The notes under the pieces are model-generated. The model made no database searches. It had not been told where the DNA came from and saw nothing but the letters and a program-made list of their open reading frames with translations. From NCBI GenBank assembly GCA_018436855.1, contig JAHDKO010000076.1:1-64000 (forward strand): 64,000 nucleotides of DNA, read 5' to 3'. The translations under genes and the position numbers were made by a program. The stretch's first letter is position 1, and every line of letters starts with the position of its first letter. This document shows positions 42,812-50,816 of the stretch, piece after piece. The DNA is from Deltaproteobacteria bacterium (GTDB lineage Bacteria > Desulfobacterota > Desulfomonilia > UBA1062).

Positions 42812-43860
42812 TTGCAGTCGGGCTTTCAGGCGGTACAGACTCGGCGGCGGCCGCGATCCGTTTGCACGAGGGACGCGAAGAGCTGGTGGGTGTCACCCTC
42901 GTATTCGGTGAAGAGAACCCGCCCGCCGCGAGCATCGAAAGGGCGGGCCTCCTGTGTGCGCACCTGAAGATCAGGCACGTGGCCGTGGATGCGAGCTCTC
43001 CGTTCAAGACCGTCAAGGACTACTTCTGCAGGGAGTATCTGGCAGGCGATACCCCGAACCCGTGCGTGGTCTGCAACCGCGACATCAAGTTCGGCCTCTT
43101 CCTGGAAAAAGCGGGCGAGCTGGGGGCAGATCGCATCGCCACCGGGCACTATGTCCGCAAGACGGGCGAAGGCGGCAGGGTATGGCTGGGCAGGGCCAAG
43201 GAAAAGAATTCCCAGGAATATTTTCTCGGCCTGCTCTCCCAGGATGCCATCCGGAGGAGCCTGTTTCCCCTTCACGAAATCACCAAAGAAGAGGCCCGGG
43301 AGCTTGTGGCACAGACCGGCCTGCACATTCCCCAGCGGGAAACGTCGCAGGACGTCTGCTTCACCGGTGCCGAAGGGTATGTCCCTTTCATCACCTCATA
43401 CACGGGTTTTGAACCGCGGCCGGGAGATGTTCTGAACAGGAGGGGGGTGGTGATCGGCAAGCACCGGGGCGCCCTTTACTATACCATCGGCCAGAGAAAA
43501 GGCCTCGGCATGGGCTTTGGCAGGAGGGTGTACGTCCTGGGCAGGGACATGGAAAAGAACACGGTCACGGTGGGTGGAAGGGAGCAGTGGCCGTACCGCG
43601 GTTTCACCATGGAACAGGTCAACCTCATGAAGATACCGGCGTTGGACGAGCCGCTTGCAGTGCGTATGAAGGTGCGCTACCGGCAGGATGCGCAGGATGC
43701 ACTCCTGATCCCTCTGCCGGGAAGGCGCGCGGCGGTCCGGTACGAGGAGGGTCTGTTTTCACCCGGCCAGCTTGCCGTGGCGTATGACGGTCAGGACGAT
43801 ATCCTCTGCGCGGGCATCATCGGTTCGCCCTTGAAGGATCTCCCGGATCCGGAAGCGTGA
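42808..43860 (+). CDS. mnmA: tRNA-specific 2-thiouridylase
   Basis: A 350-residue ATP-pyrophosphatase that puts sulfur on U34 of tRNA. The PP-loop SGGTDS is at about residues 7-12, the first catalytic Cys is in NPCVVCNRDIKFG (about 84-87), the second in SQDVCF (about 183), and GQRKGLG is present. The ATG at 42808 overlaps the nfeD stop (ATGA), so a longer upstream frame is not used. Length and order are standard for MnmA. Confidence 0.95.
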   Translation: MIAVGLSGGTDSAAAAIRLHEGREELVGVTLVFGEENPPAASIERAGLLCAHLKIRHVAVDASSPFKTVKDYFCREYLAGDTPNPCVVCNRDIKFGLFLEKAGELGADRIATGHYVRKTGEGGRVWLGRAKEKNSQEYFLGLLSQDAIRRSLFPLHEITKEEARELVAQTGLHIPQRETSQDVCFTGAEGYVPFITSYTGFEPRPGDVLNRRGVVIGKHRGALYYTIGQRKGLGMGFGRRVYVLGRDMEKNTVTVGGREQWPYRGFTMEQVNLMKIPALDEPLAVRMKVRYRQDAQDALLIPLPGRRAAVRYEEGLFSPGQLAVAYDGQDDILCAGIIGSPLKDLPDPEA

Positions 43861-44090
43861 CCGGGCTGCGGGCAGGCGCCCGCGGGCATGGACGGGACGG
43901 AATCCACAGGTCAAAAGCTATCGAAAGAGTCAGGCCGGCAGCGGGTGATGAGGGTGTGTTGATGCACGTACATCCTCCTGCCAAAGCCCATGCCGAGGCC
44001 TTTTCTCTGGCCGATGGTATAAGCGACCGCAGGGTGCGGGTTTTTGAAGTCACTACGGTTTCAGGGCTTGCATGGGAGGTGAAGAAATGA
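43857..44090 (+). CDS. Doubtful small frame between mnmA and the DUF2889 gene
   Basis: A 77-codon frame starting GTGA on the mnmA stop and ending ATGA on the next start. These overlaps are typical of real operon genes, but the codon use is less GC-biased at the third position than in the neighbours, and the peptide shows no recognisable family. It may be a true small gene or a chance frame filling a 226-bp gap. Confidence 0.3.
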   Translation: MTGLRAGARGHGRDGIHRSKAIERVRPAAGDEGVLMHVHPPAKAHAEAFSLADGISDRRVRVFEVTTVSGLAWEVKK

Positions 44091-44677
44091 AACGAATGTG
44101 TCAGGGGAATCTGCAGGCGGTTCACAAAAGGAGCGTATCCATCACCACGTACGCGGCCGGCGACGATGCCGTGATCGTGGAGGGTGTGCTGACGGACAAC
44201 AGGCTCGTGGACACCTGGTCGATCACCACCGGAGAAAAGATGGAGCCGGGGGTGGTCCACGACCTTGCCGTCCGGCTCCTCGTCGAGGGTCCGAGCTTAT
44301 GCATCAGGGATGTGGAGGTGGACATGGACCAAGTGCCGCGGGACGAGTGCACGCACACGAGGAATTCCCTGGAGCCGCTCATCGGTCAGAACATCGCACC
44401 AGGGTTCACCCGGTGGGTCAAGGAGCACCTCGGCGGCGCACAGGGATGCACGCATCTCAACGCACTGCTGATCGCCATGGCGCCGGCCGCTCTCCAGGGA
44501 TTCTGGAACGCGAGGACCTCCCGGCGCGTCGATGTGCGCCGGGCCACCGAAGGGATGGCGCCCGAGTATCTGATCGATACCTGCTGGGTGTGGCGCTCGG
44601 AAGGTCCCCTGGCATCGGAGCTCCGGGCGGCGGTGAGGGGAGAGGACCGCGAAGGCGGCCCTCTCTGCAAAGACTGA
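44087..44677 (+). CDS. DUF2889-type protein
   Basis: A 196-residue cytoplasmic protein with GGAGGTG 5 nt before the ATG. Features are DAVIVEGVLTDNRLVDT, the central DVEVDMDQVPRDEC, and GGAQGCTHLNALLIAMAPA with its Cys-Thr-His segment, as in DUF2889. The family's function is unknown. The methyltransferase gene starts 6 bp after the stop. Confidence 0.8.
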   Translation: MKRMCQGNLQAVHKRSVSITTYAAGDDAVIVEGVLTDNRLVDTWSITTGEKMEPGVVHDLAVRLLVEGPSLCIRDVEVDMDQVPRDECTHTRNSLEPLIGQNIAPGFTRWVKEHLGGAQGCTHLNALLIAMAPAALQGFWNARTSRRVDVRRATEGMAPEYLIDTCWVWRSEGPLASELRAAVRGEDREGGPLCKD

Positions 44678-44683
44678 CCGGTC

Positions 44684-45265
44684 ATGGAGCTCCTTCTCAA
44701 AGCAGTGCTCATCATCTTTCTGATCGTGTTCCTGGGGCTGTTCCTCTTTTCAATCGTCCTGATCGCGGTGCATCGCAAGACCGGTGGTGCCCTGTTCGTG
44801 CCCACACCACGGGTAATCCTCAAGACCATCATGGAGCATGTCGATTTCTCGGCGTACCACGACATCCGCGAGCTGGGAGCCGGAGACGGAAGGTTCATGG
44901 CCGCGGTGGAGAAGACTCACGGGCGGCCGGTCACCGGGTATGAGATCAATCCTCTCGCCTATCTTCTCTGCCGCCTGCGACTCGGTATCTCCGGCCTGAG
45001 CTCCCGGGTGGTGTACCGCAGCTTCTGGGAGGCGGACCTGGAAGGGGCTCAGGTGGTGTTCTGCTATCTCTTTCCGGATATCATGCCTCGCCTGGGCGAG
45101 AAGCTCGCACAAGAGCTGGACGAGGGCGCCCTTATCATCAGCGCCAACTTTCCCCTGCCGGGATGGACACCCGAGGGCATCATCCACAGCGATCACCCGG
45201 TGTTCAACGATCCGGTCTTTCTCTATCGGATAGGTGCTCATCTGAAGAGGACGGGACGGGGATGA
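44684..45265 (+). CDS. Membrane-anchored class I SAM-dependent methyltransferase
   Basis: A 193-residue protein with an N-terminal transmembrane helix (about residues 4-28) followed by VPTPRVILKTIMEHVD and motif I ELGAGDGRF, then GYEINPLAYLL and FCYLFPDIMPRL. The layout resembles the FAM173/ATPSC-KMT group, which methylates lysines of membrane proteins; the bacterial substrate is unknown. It is the last gene before a strong hairpin at 45274. Confidence 0.78.
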   Translation: MELLLKAVLIIFLIVFLGLFLFSIVLIAVHRKTGGALFVPTPRVILKTIMEHVDFSAYHDIRELGAGDGRFMAAVEKTHGRPVTGYEINPLAYLLCRLRLGISGLSSRVVYRSFWEADLEGAQVVFCYLFPDIMPRLGEKLAQELDEGALIISANFPLPGWTPEGIIHSDHPVFNDPVFLYRIGAHLKRTGRG

Positions 45266-45273
45266 GGACTGCA

Positions 45274-45314
45274 CGCCTGCCCCGGGTGCGAATGTCGTGC
45301 ATCCGGGGCAGGCG
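45274..45314 (+). terminator. Strong hairpin after the methyltransferase gene
   Basis: CGCCTGCCCCGG (45274-45285) pairs perfectly with CCGGGGCAGGCG (45303-45314); a G-T pair and TGC/GCA extend it to 16 pairs around a 9-nt loop. It begins 8 nt after the stop codon. No U-run follows directly, so it may stall or protect RNA rather than be a classic intrinsic terminator. Confidence 0.6.
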
Positions 45315-45452
45315 GTGTGCCAGCGCCGTTCGTTCTTCCCGGTTTTCTTTCAGGAAATCAATTTCACATGTTTTTTTGTCTTTTTTTCTGATAAAGAGGG
45401 CTGATGAGCATGGTCATAGAAAACATTGTTAAATCAAGCACCTGGAGTTAAC

Positions 45453-47258
45453 GTGTCGGAAACGACTTCTTTCGCGAAGGGCATCATCAGAAGATTGGCC
45501 GGTAACGAGTATGTCCTGATGGTGTGCATGGCCGCCGTAATAGGGATTCTCGGCGGGTACGGCGCTGTGGGGTTCCGGTGGCTCATCGGGTTTTTCCAGA
45601 GCCTGTTTTTCTCGCACCAGGGCCGGAGCGGCGTTCTGGAGGCGATTCTCTCTCTCCCCTGGTATGCCAGGCTGATTCCCCCTATTATCGGCGGCGCCGT
45701 TGTCGGGCCAATGGTATATTTCTTTGCCCGTGAGGCAAAGGGGCACGGCGTGCCGGAGGTCATGGAGGCGGTGGCCCTGAAAGGGGGCATGATCCGCAAG
45801 CGGGCGGTTGCGGTCAAAACCCTGGCCTCTTCCATTACCATCGGCTCGGGCGGTTCGGCGGGTCAAGAAGGCCCCATCGTTCAGATCGGCTCAGGCATCG
45901 GATCGGCATTCGGGCGCATGGCCGGGGTATCCGCCGACAGGATGAGGACCCTGGTCGCCTGCGGTGCAGCAGCCGGCATAGCCGCCACCTTCAATGCCCC
46001 CATCGCAGGCGCCATGTTCGCCCTGGAGATCATCCTGGGCGATTTCGGAATCGCGGCTTTCACCCCTATCGTGGTGTCGTCCGTGCTGGCCACCGTGATA
46101 TCCCGGGTTCACCTCGGGGCGTTTCCTGCCTTTATGGTGCCGCAGTATTCCATGGTGAGCATCTGGGAGATACTTACCTACTCCTTATTCGGGATCGTCA
46201 TGGGCATCGTGGGGGTGATGTTTACCAGAACCCTTTACAAAATCGAGGATCTTTTCGATGCAGTGAGGATACCCCCCTACACGAAGGCCGCGATCGGAGG
46301 GGCTGCAGTAGGCTGCATCGGGATCTTCCTCCCCCACATCTACGGGGTGGGGTACGACACCATCTCCCTTGCGCTCCTGGGGCAGATCCCCTGGCTTCTG
46401 CTCCTGAGCCTGGTGGTCATCAAGATCCTGGCTACCTCCGTCACCATCGGCTCCGGCGGTTCGGGAGGGGTGTTTGCCCCGTCGCTGTTCATCGGCGCCA
46501 TGGCGGGAGGTGCATTCGGGTTCCTGATGCAGGCGCTCTTTCCGCAGGTCACGGCCGCCCAGGGGGCATACAGCCTGGTAGGCATGGGGGCCATGGTGAG
46601 CGCCACGACCCACGGTCCCATCACGGCGATCCTCATGCTCTTCGAGATGACAGGGGATTATAAGATGATCCTGCCCCTGATGCTCTCGTGCATCATCTCC
46701 ACCGTGGTGGCCAGCCAGCTGAAACGCGATTCCATCTACACCCTGAAACTCGCCCGGAGAGGAGTGGATATCCGGGCAGGCAAAGACGTGAATGTCATGA
46801 GATCGCTCCTGGTCAGGGACGCCATGACCCGGGACGTGGTGACCGTACCCGCGGACATGCCTTTGAAAAAGCTGGTGAAGTTCACCCTGTCCAGCAAGCA
46901 TTCCAGCTTTCCACTCGTGGATGAAGACGGTTTGTTGGAAGGTATAGTCACCTTCCAGGACTTCAAGGACGTGGTGTTCGAGGAGGGGCTGGGGGACCTG
47001 GTGGTGGCAAAGGAGCTCTCGCCGCAGGAGGTGATCACCATCACCAGGAACGAGAACCTCGACAGCGCCCTGAGGAAGATCGGGGTGAAGAATATCGAGC
47101 AGATTCCGGTGGTCGATGAGACCAACCCGCGAAAGATCGTGGGGATTCTGTCCCGGAGGGACATCTTTACCGCCTACAACAAGGCCATTATCGATCGGTC
47201 CATCACTGCGGGCGGTGTGGTGGAGGCGGACCGGAACAAGCGCCGGAGTACGGCCTGA
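45453..47258 (+). CDS. ClC-family chloride channel/transporter with CBS pair
   Basis: A 601-residue membrane protein. Residues about 1-440 form the ClC core, with GSGGSAGQEGPIVQIGSGIG (containing the gating Glu) and GSGGSGGVFAPSLFIGA. Two C-terminal CBS domains (about 455-590; ARDAMT-like VRDAMTRDVVTV, SSFPLVDEDG, IPVVDETNP) may bind adenine nucleotides. The GTG at 45453 with GGAG upstream is preferred over the TTG at 45426. Exchanger versus channel mode cannot be decided from the motifs alone. Confidence 0.93.
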   Translation: MSETTSFAKGIIRRLAGNEYVLMVCMAAVIGILGGYGAVGFRWLIGFFQSLFFSHQGRSGVLEAILSLPWYARLIPPIIGGAVVGPMVYFFAREAKGHGVPEVMEAVALKGGMIRKRAVAVKTLASSITIGSGGSAGQEGPIVQIGSGIGSAFGRMAGVSADRMRTLVACGAAAGIAATFNAPIAGAMFALEIILGDFGIAAFTPIVVSSVLATVISRVHLGAFPAFMVPQYSMVSIWEILTYSLFGIVMGIVGVMFTRTLYKIEDLFDAVRIPPYTKAAIGGAAVGCIGIFLPHIYGVGYDTISLALLGQIPWLLLLSLVVIKILATSVTIGSGGSGGVFAPSLFIGAMAGGAFGFLMQALFPQVTAAQGAYSLVGMGAMVSATTHGPITAILMLFEMTGDYKMILPLMLSCIISTVVASQLKRDSIYTLKLARRGVDIRAGKDVNVMRSLLVRDAMTRDVVTVPADMPLKKLVKFTLSSKHSSFPLVDEDGLLEGIVTFQDFKDVVFEEGLGDLVVAKELSPQEVITITRNENLDSALRKIGVKNIEQIPVVDETNPRKIVGILSRRDIFTAYNKAIIDRSITAGGVVEADRNKRRSTA

Positions 47259-47338
47259 TCCTTGGTCAGGGGGCGCGTACGTTACGGATCGGGGGTGGTA
47301 TTCCGGGTGTGAGCCCGGATGCCGGCTCCGGCATCACG

Positions 47339-47368
47339 CCTGTTGCCGGCGGCAGGCGGTTTCTTTTT
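47339..47368 (+). terminator. Probable intrinsic terminator after the ClC gene
   Basis: CCTG-TT-GCC-GGC-GGCAGG forms a GC-rich hairpin with a two-base bulge, followed by TTTCTTTTT. It lies about 80 bp after the ClC stop and just before the TIM-barrel gene. An adjacent 18-bp palindrome (47318-47335) is GATGCCGG-CT-CCGGCATC. Confidence 0.5.
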
Positions 47369-47395
47369 CGAGGAACCTGCAGGAAAGAGGTGAGT

Positions 47396-48154
47396 ATGAC
47401 AGAACGAAGGCCAGTGATTGGTGGAAGGGCCCATAATCTGGAGCAGGTGAGGGAGGTCTGCGCTCAGGGCTATCCCTTTGCCGAGGTGTCCCTTCTGGAC
47501 CCCCGGGAAACGAAAGCGATGCTCCCGGAGCTCGTCCGCATCAGCGAGCGCACAGGGATATCCTATCTTGCCCATTACCCCAACGAGGACGATCCCTTTG
47601 ATATCAGGGTGCTTCGGCAGCGCTTCTTCCCCCGCCTGGCAGAGCTCTTCGACCTCTCGGCCGAGCTGGGTATCTCCAAGGGCACCATCCACTTCTGGAT
47701 GGATGCCAGGTGGGCGCCCCCCGATCTCGTTGCCGGGAAGATCGAGCTCCTGGGAGAAATCGTCGCTCGTGCGCGGGAAAAGGGCATTACCGTGTGCATC
47801 GAAAACCTGAGCGAGCGGGTGGAGAGCTTCCGGAAGGCCTTCGATGCGATTCCCGATCTGCGCATGACCCTGGATATCGGCCATGCTCAGCTCCTTGCAA
47901 GGGAGAACACCTCCTTTGCCTTCATCCGCGACGCGTTCGAGAGGATCGCCCACATTCATGTGCACGACAATCACGGAGGGACAAGCGTCAAGGACGATCT
48001 CCATCTCGCCGTGGGCGAGGGCGTCATCGACTATCCGGGTATCTTGAGCAGACTGCGGGAGAGAGGATACCACTCCACGATCACCATGGAGGTCATGCCT
48101 GCTGATATGAAGAAAACCTTTGATATTATCAATGGATACCTCCCATCATCCTGA
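47396..48154 (+). CDS. Sugar-phosphate isomerase/epimerase-like TIM-barrel protein
   Basis: A 252-residue protein of the xylose isomerase-like / AP endonuclease family 2 fold. Metal-ligand-type residues occur in ISYLAHYPN, CIENLSE, MTLDIGHAQLL, IHVHDNHGG and the Glu of ITMEVMP. The reaction is unknown. The ATG at 47396 (AGAGGTGAG upstream) starts the fold; an in-frame TTG/ATG extension to 47309 runs through the terminator region and is unlikely. Confidence 0.85.
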   Translation: MTERRPVIGGRAHNLEQVREVCAQGYPFAEVSLLDPRETKAMLPELVRISERTGISYLAHYPNEDDPFDIRVLRQRFFPRLAELFDLSAELGISKGTIHFWMDARWAPPDLVAGKIELLGEIVARAREKGITVCIENLSERVESFRKAFDAIPDLRMTLDIGHAQLLARENTSFAFIRDAFERIAHIHVHDNHGGTSVKDDLHLAVGEGVIDYPGILSRLRERGYHSTITMEVMPADMKKTFDIINGYLPSS

Positions 48155-48218
48155 TATCCTTTTCTTGTGTTCCTTGACTATTTGAGATCCCGGGGCTAAG
48201 CTGCCGCTTATGGTGTGC

Positions 48219-49943
48219 ATGTCTCAGGAGTGGGTAATCAAAGGACGCGTCGATCCCCAGATATTGCCGGACCTGAAGTTCAGCCCGGTCTTTAAGTCTC
48301 TCATGCAGGTCCGGGGACTTACGACGTCCGGTGATGTGATGAGCTTCTTGAGTCCGAACCTCGGGCAGCTCAAGGACCCCTGGAACATGAAGAACATGCG
48401 GCGCGCCTGCGAGCGGATCCTGCGCGCCATCGAGACCGGTGAGCAGATCGGCATCTTCACCGACTATGATGTGGACGGGGTGTGCAGCGCGGCGCTCATC
48501 CAGCGGTTTCTCATCAATATCGGATCGAGCGCCCCGGAGATATTCATTCCCGACCGCGTCAACGACGGATACGGCCTGAACATCCGGGGGATCGAGGAGC
48601 TGAAGAAAAAGGGCGTGAGCCTGCTGATTACGGCGGACTGCGGCATTACGGCCGTCCGTGAGGTGGAGCATGCCCGGTCTTTGGGCATGGAGGTCATCGT
48701 CACCGATCATCACGTGATGGGAGACACGCTGCCCGATGCGTACTGCATTCTCAACCCGAAGCAGTCCGACTGCCCCTTTTTCGGCGAGGACCTCTGCGGC
48801 GCGGGGGTCGTTTTCCACCTGATCGTGGCCCTGCGCACGCTGCTCCGGAAGCAGGGCGCACAGAACCTGCCCAACCTCAAGGACGAGCTCGATCTGGTGG
48901 CCATGGCCACCATAGCCGATGCGGTCTCCCTGTCCGGTGTCAACCGGGTCCTGGTGAAAGAGGGCCTGAACATCCTGAACGCCTCGGGCCGAATCGGGCT
49001 CGCGGCCCTGGCGAGGGTCTCCGGGATCAGGAGAGAGCTCATGTCCCGGGACATCGGGTATATCCTCGGCCCCAGGATCAATGCTGCGGGGAGGCTCTCC
49101 GACGCCAGGAAGGCCTTCGATCTGCTCATCACGGAGGATCAGGAGAGGGCGCAGAGCCTTGCCTTCGAGCTCAACGATCTCAACCGGTGCCGGCAGAAGG
49201 AGGAGCAGCAGGTGCTCGAAGAGGCGCTCTGCCTGCTTGAGAAGAGCGGATCCTCCCTGGGCAATGTCATCGTGGTGGCCGGAACCAGCTGGCACACGGG
49301 CGTGATAGGGATCGTCGCCTCCCGGATCGCCTCCCTGTTTTCCCGGCCCGCCATCGTGATCTCCCTGCTCGACGGCGCAGGCATCGGGTCGGGGCGGTCG
49401 GTTGCCGGGGTGGATCTCCATGCGGCCGTATCAAGGGTCTCGGAACACCTGAACGATTTCGGCGGGCACAAGATGGCCATAGGACTCAGCATCGACGACA
49501 GCAGGGTCCTCTCCTTCGCCAATGCCCTCGACGGGGCCCTGGTTCCCCGGGATGAGCATTCCAGAAGCTTTGAGGTGGACCTGAAGATATCCCCGCTCGA
49601 CATCACCCCGGTCTTTCTGGACGAGCTCGAGATGCTCGCCCCTTTCGGAGAGGGAAACCCCGAGCCGGTGTTCATGATACCGTCCATGGAGGTGGTGAGC
49701 GCCAAGAATTTTGCCCGGGGACAGTGCAAGCTCGTTCTCAAGCACTCCGACCGGGTGTTTCACACCCTGAGGTGCACTCTGGATAACGGCGGGCAGAAGC
49801 TGTCGCGGTTTGTCGACGTGGCCTTCACTCCTGTGAAGATGAGGACAAACGGTTATCAGTACCTGTATCTAGCCCTGAAAGCGATATCCCCCGCCGGGCA
49901 TAGTCCTGCGCCAGCTCCTGCTGGGTCCGGATACACTCCGTGA
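48219..49943 (+). CDS. recJ: Single-stranded-DNA exonuclease RecJ
   Basis: A 574-residue 5'-3' exonuclease of recombination and repair. DHH-family motifs: IFTDYDVDGVCSAAL at about residue 80, TADCGITA, TDHHVMGD at about 162, and the DHHA1 GGHKMAIGLS region. The OB-like end is DVAFTPVKMRTNGYQYLYLA. The natural C-terminus should be near 49890; the last 15-20 residues (Pro/Ala/Gly-rich) run antisense into the DUF4388 gene, as if a stop codon was lost. An ATG 9 nt upstream is also possible. Confidence 0.93.
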   Translation: MSQEWVIKGRVDPQILPDLKFSPVFKSLMQVRGLTTSGDVMSFLSPNLGQLKDPWNMKNMRRACERILRAIETGEQIGIFTDYDVDGVCSAALIQRFLINIGSSAPEIFIPDRVNDGYGLNIRGIEELKKKGVSLLITADCGITAVREVEHARSLGMEVIVTDHHVMGDTLPDAYCILNPKQSDCPFFGEDLCGAGVVFHLIVALRTLLRKQGAQNLPNLKDELDLVAMATIADAVSLSGVNRVLVKEGLNILNASGRIGLAALARVSGIRRELMSRDIGYILGPRINAAGRLSDARKAFDLLITEDQERAQSLAFELNDLNRCRQKEEQQVLEEALCLLEKSGSSLGNVIVVAGTSWHTGVIGIVASRIASLFSRPAIVISLLDGAGIGSGRSVAGVDLHAAVSRVSEHLNDFGGHKMAIGLSIDDSRVLSFANALDGALVPRDEHSRSFEVDLKISPLDITPVFLDELEMLAPFGEGNPEPVFMIPSMEVVSAKNFARGQCKLVLKHSDRVFHTLRCTLDNGGQKLSRFVDVAFTPVKMRTNGYQYLYLALKAISPAGHSPAPAPAGSGYTP

Positions 49944-50814
49944 TCTCCTGAGGGATGCCGATACCGGTGAAGATCCTCGGTTCTCCCAGAAGATAGAGGA
50001 TTCCCGCGGTCAGGATCAGCAGGACATAGGACGAGACCTTCTTGATCTTTGTCAGGAGAACCCTGCGCGCGATGGAAGAGTCTCTGATCTCTTTGGTTCC
50101 CTGGGGAAAGACCTCGACGAGCCCGGTGTCGATAAGCCTGACAAGGGAGCTCAGGGCCTCGAAAGGCGGTTCCAGAGACTGCCGGACAATGCCTTCCACG
50201 GACTGCTTCTCGTCGATGAGGTCGAACATGTGCATGTCGACAGCGCCCAGGCGGTATTTCTTCACGATTTCCTCGGTGAGCGGCATGATGGTGACCGGGC
50301 AGTAATCGACGGGCGGGATTTTCTGCTTGATCATGGGCCACTCGTCGATGATCCTCAACGTATCCAGGATAACCCCCTCGCTGGGGATGTGGCAGGAGAG
50401 GGCGTTTTCCGTATCGACCTCCCAGTCCTCGAACCGGTAGTTCCCTTCCTTCCACTGGAACACCTTAAGGAGAGTGGTCTTGATGACCACGTTGGATGCC
50501 CGGTCAAGGAAGGTCTGCTTGATTTTCCCCTGCTTGATGAGGATGTCGTGCCATCTATGGGAGTTTTTCTTCTCGTTCTCCAGGGCTGTCCGGTAATCCT
50601 TTTCCGAGAGGAACCCCCCCTTGATGAGGATGTCGGCACGGGGGTCGATTTCCCACTGGTCCGACTTGATGCCCTGGATGACGCCGTTGTCGAAGGCAAG
50701 GGAGATCGTGGACTCGGGAGAGGTGAGGACCAGGGTTCCGGTCTTCATCTGCTGCGAGATGAGCTGGAAAATCTCGGTTACGCCGAAGCCTTTGAGGGTC
50801 CCGAGCAGCGACAT
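49825..50814 (-). CDS. DUF4388 (PATAN-type) domain membrane protein
   Basis: A 329-residue protein with GGAG 7 nt before the ATG at 50814. Residues about 1-130 form the DUF4388/PATAN fold (GTLKGFGVTEIFQLISQQMK, TGTLVLTSPESTISLAFDNG, VIKTTLLKVFQWKEGNYRF), seen in response regulators and gliding-motility proteins. A helical middle part follows, then one transmembrane helix (SSYVLLILTAGILYLLG) and a short tail. It is the last gene of the MglA operon, starting 2 bp after the upstream gene, and overlaps recJ tail-to-tail by 119 bp. Confidence 0.82.
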   Translation of the reverse strand: MSLLGTLKGFGVTEIFQLISQQMKTGTLVLTSPESTISLAFDNGVIQGIKSDQWEIDPRADILIKGGFLSEKDYRTALENEKKNSHRWHDILIKQGKIKQTFLDRASNVVIKTTLLKVFQWKEGNYRFEDWEVDTENALSCHIPSEGVILDTLRIIDEWPMIKQKIPPVDYCPVTIMPLTEEIVKKYRLGAVDMHMFDLIDEKQSVEGIVRQSLEPPFEALSSLVRLIDTGLVEVFPQGTKEIRDSSIARRVLLTKIKKVSSYVLLILTAGILYLLGEPRIFTGIGIPQEITECIRTQQELAQDYARRGISLSGLDTGTDNRLSSSSQE

Positions 50815-50816
50815 GG

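Noticed and set aside
43817..44260. Minus-strand frame opposite the mnmA end and DUF2889 gene start
   Set aside because: No ribosome binding site or family similarity; it overlaps genes supported on the other strand.
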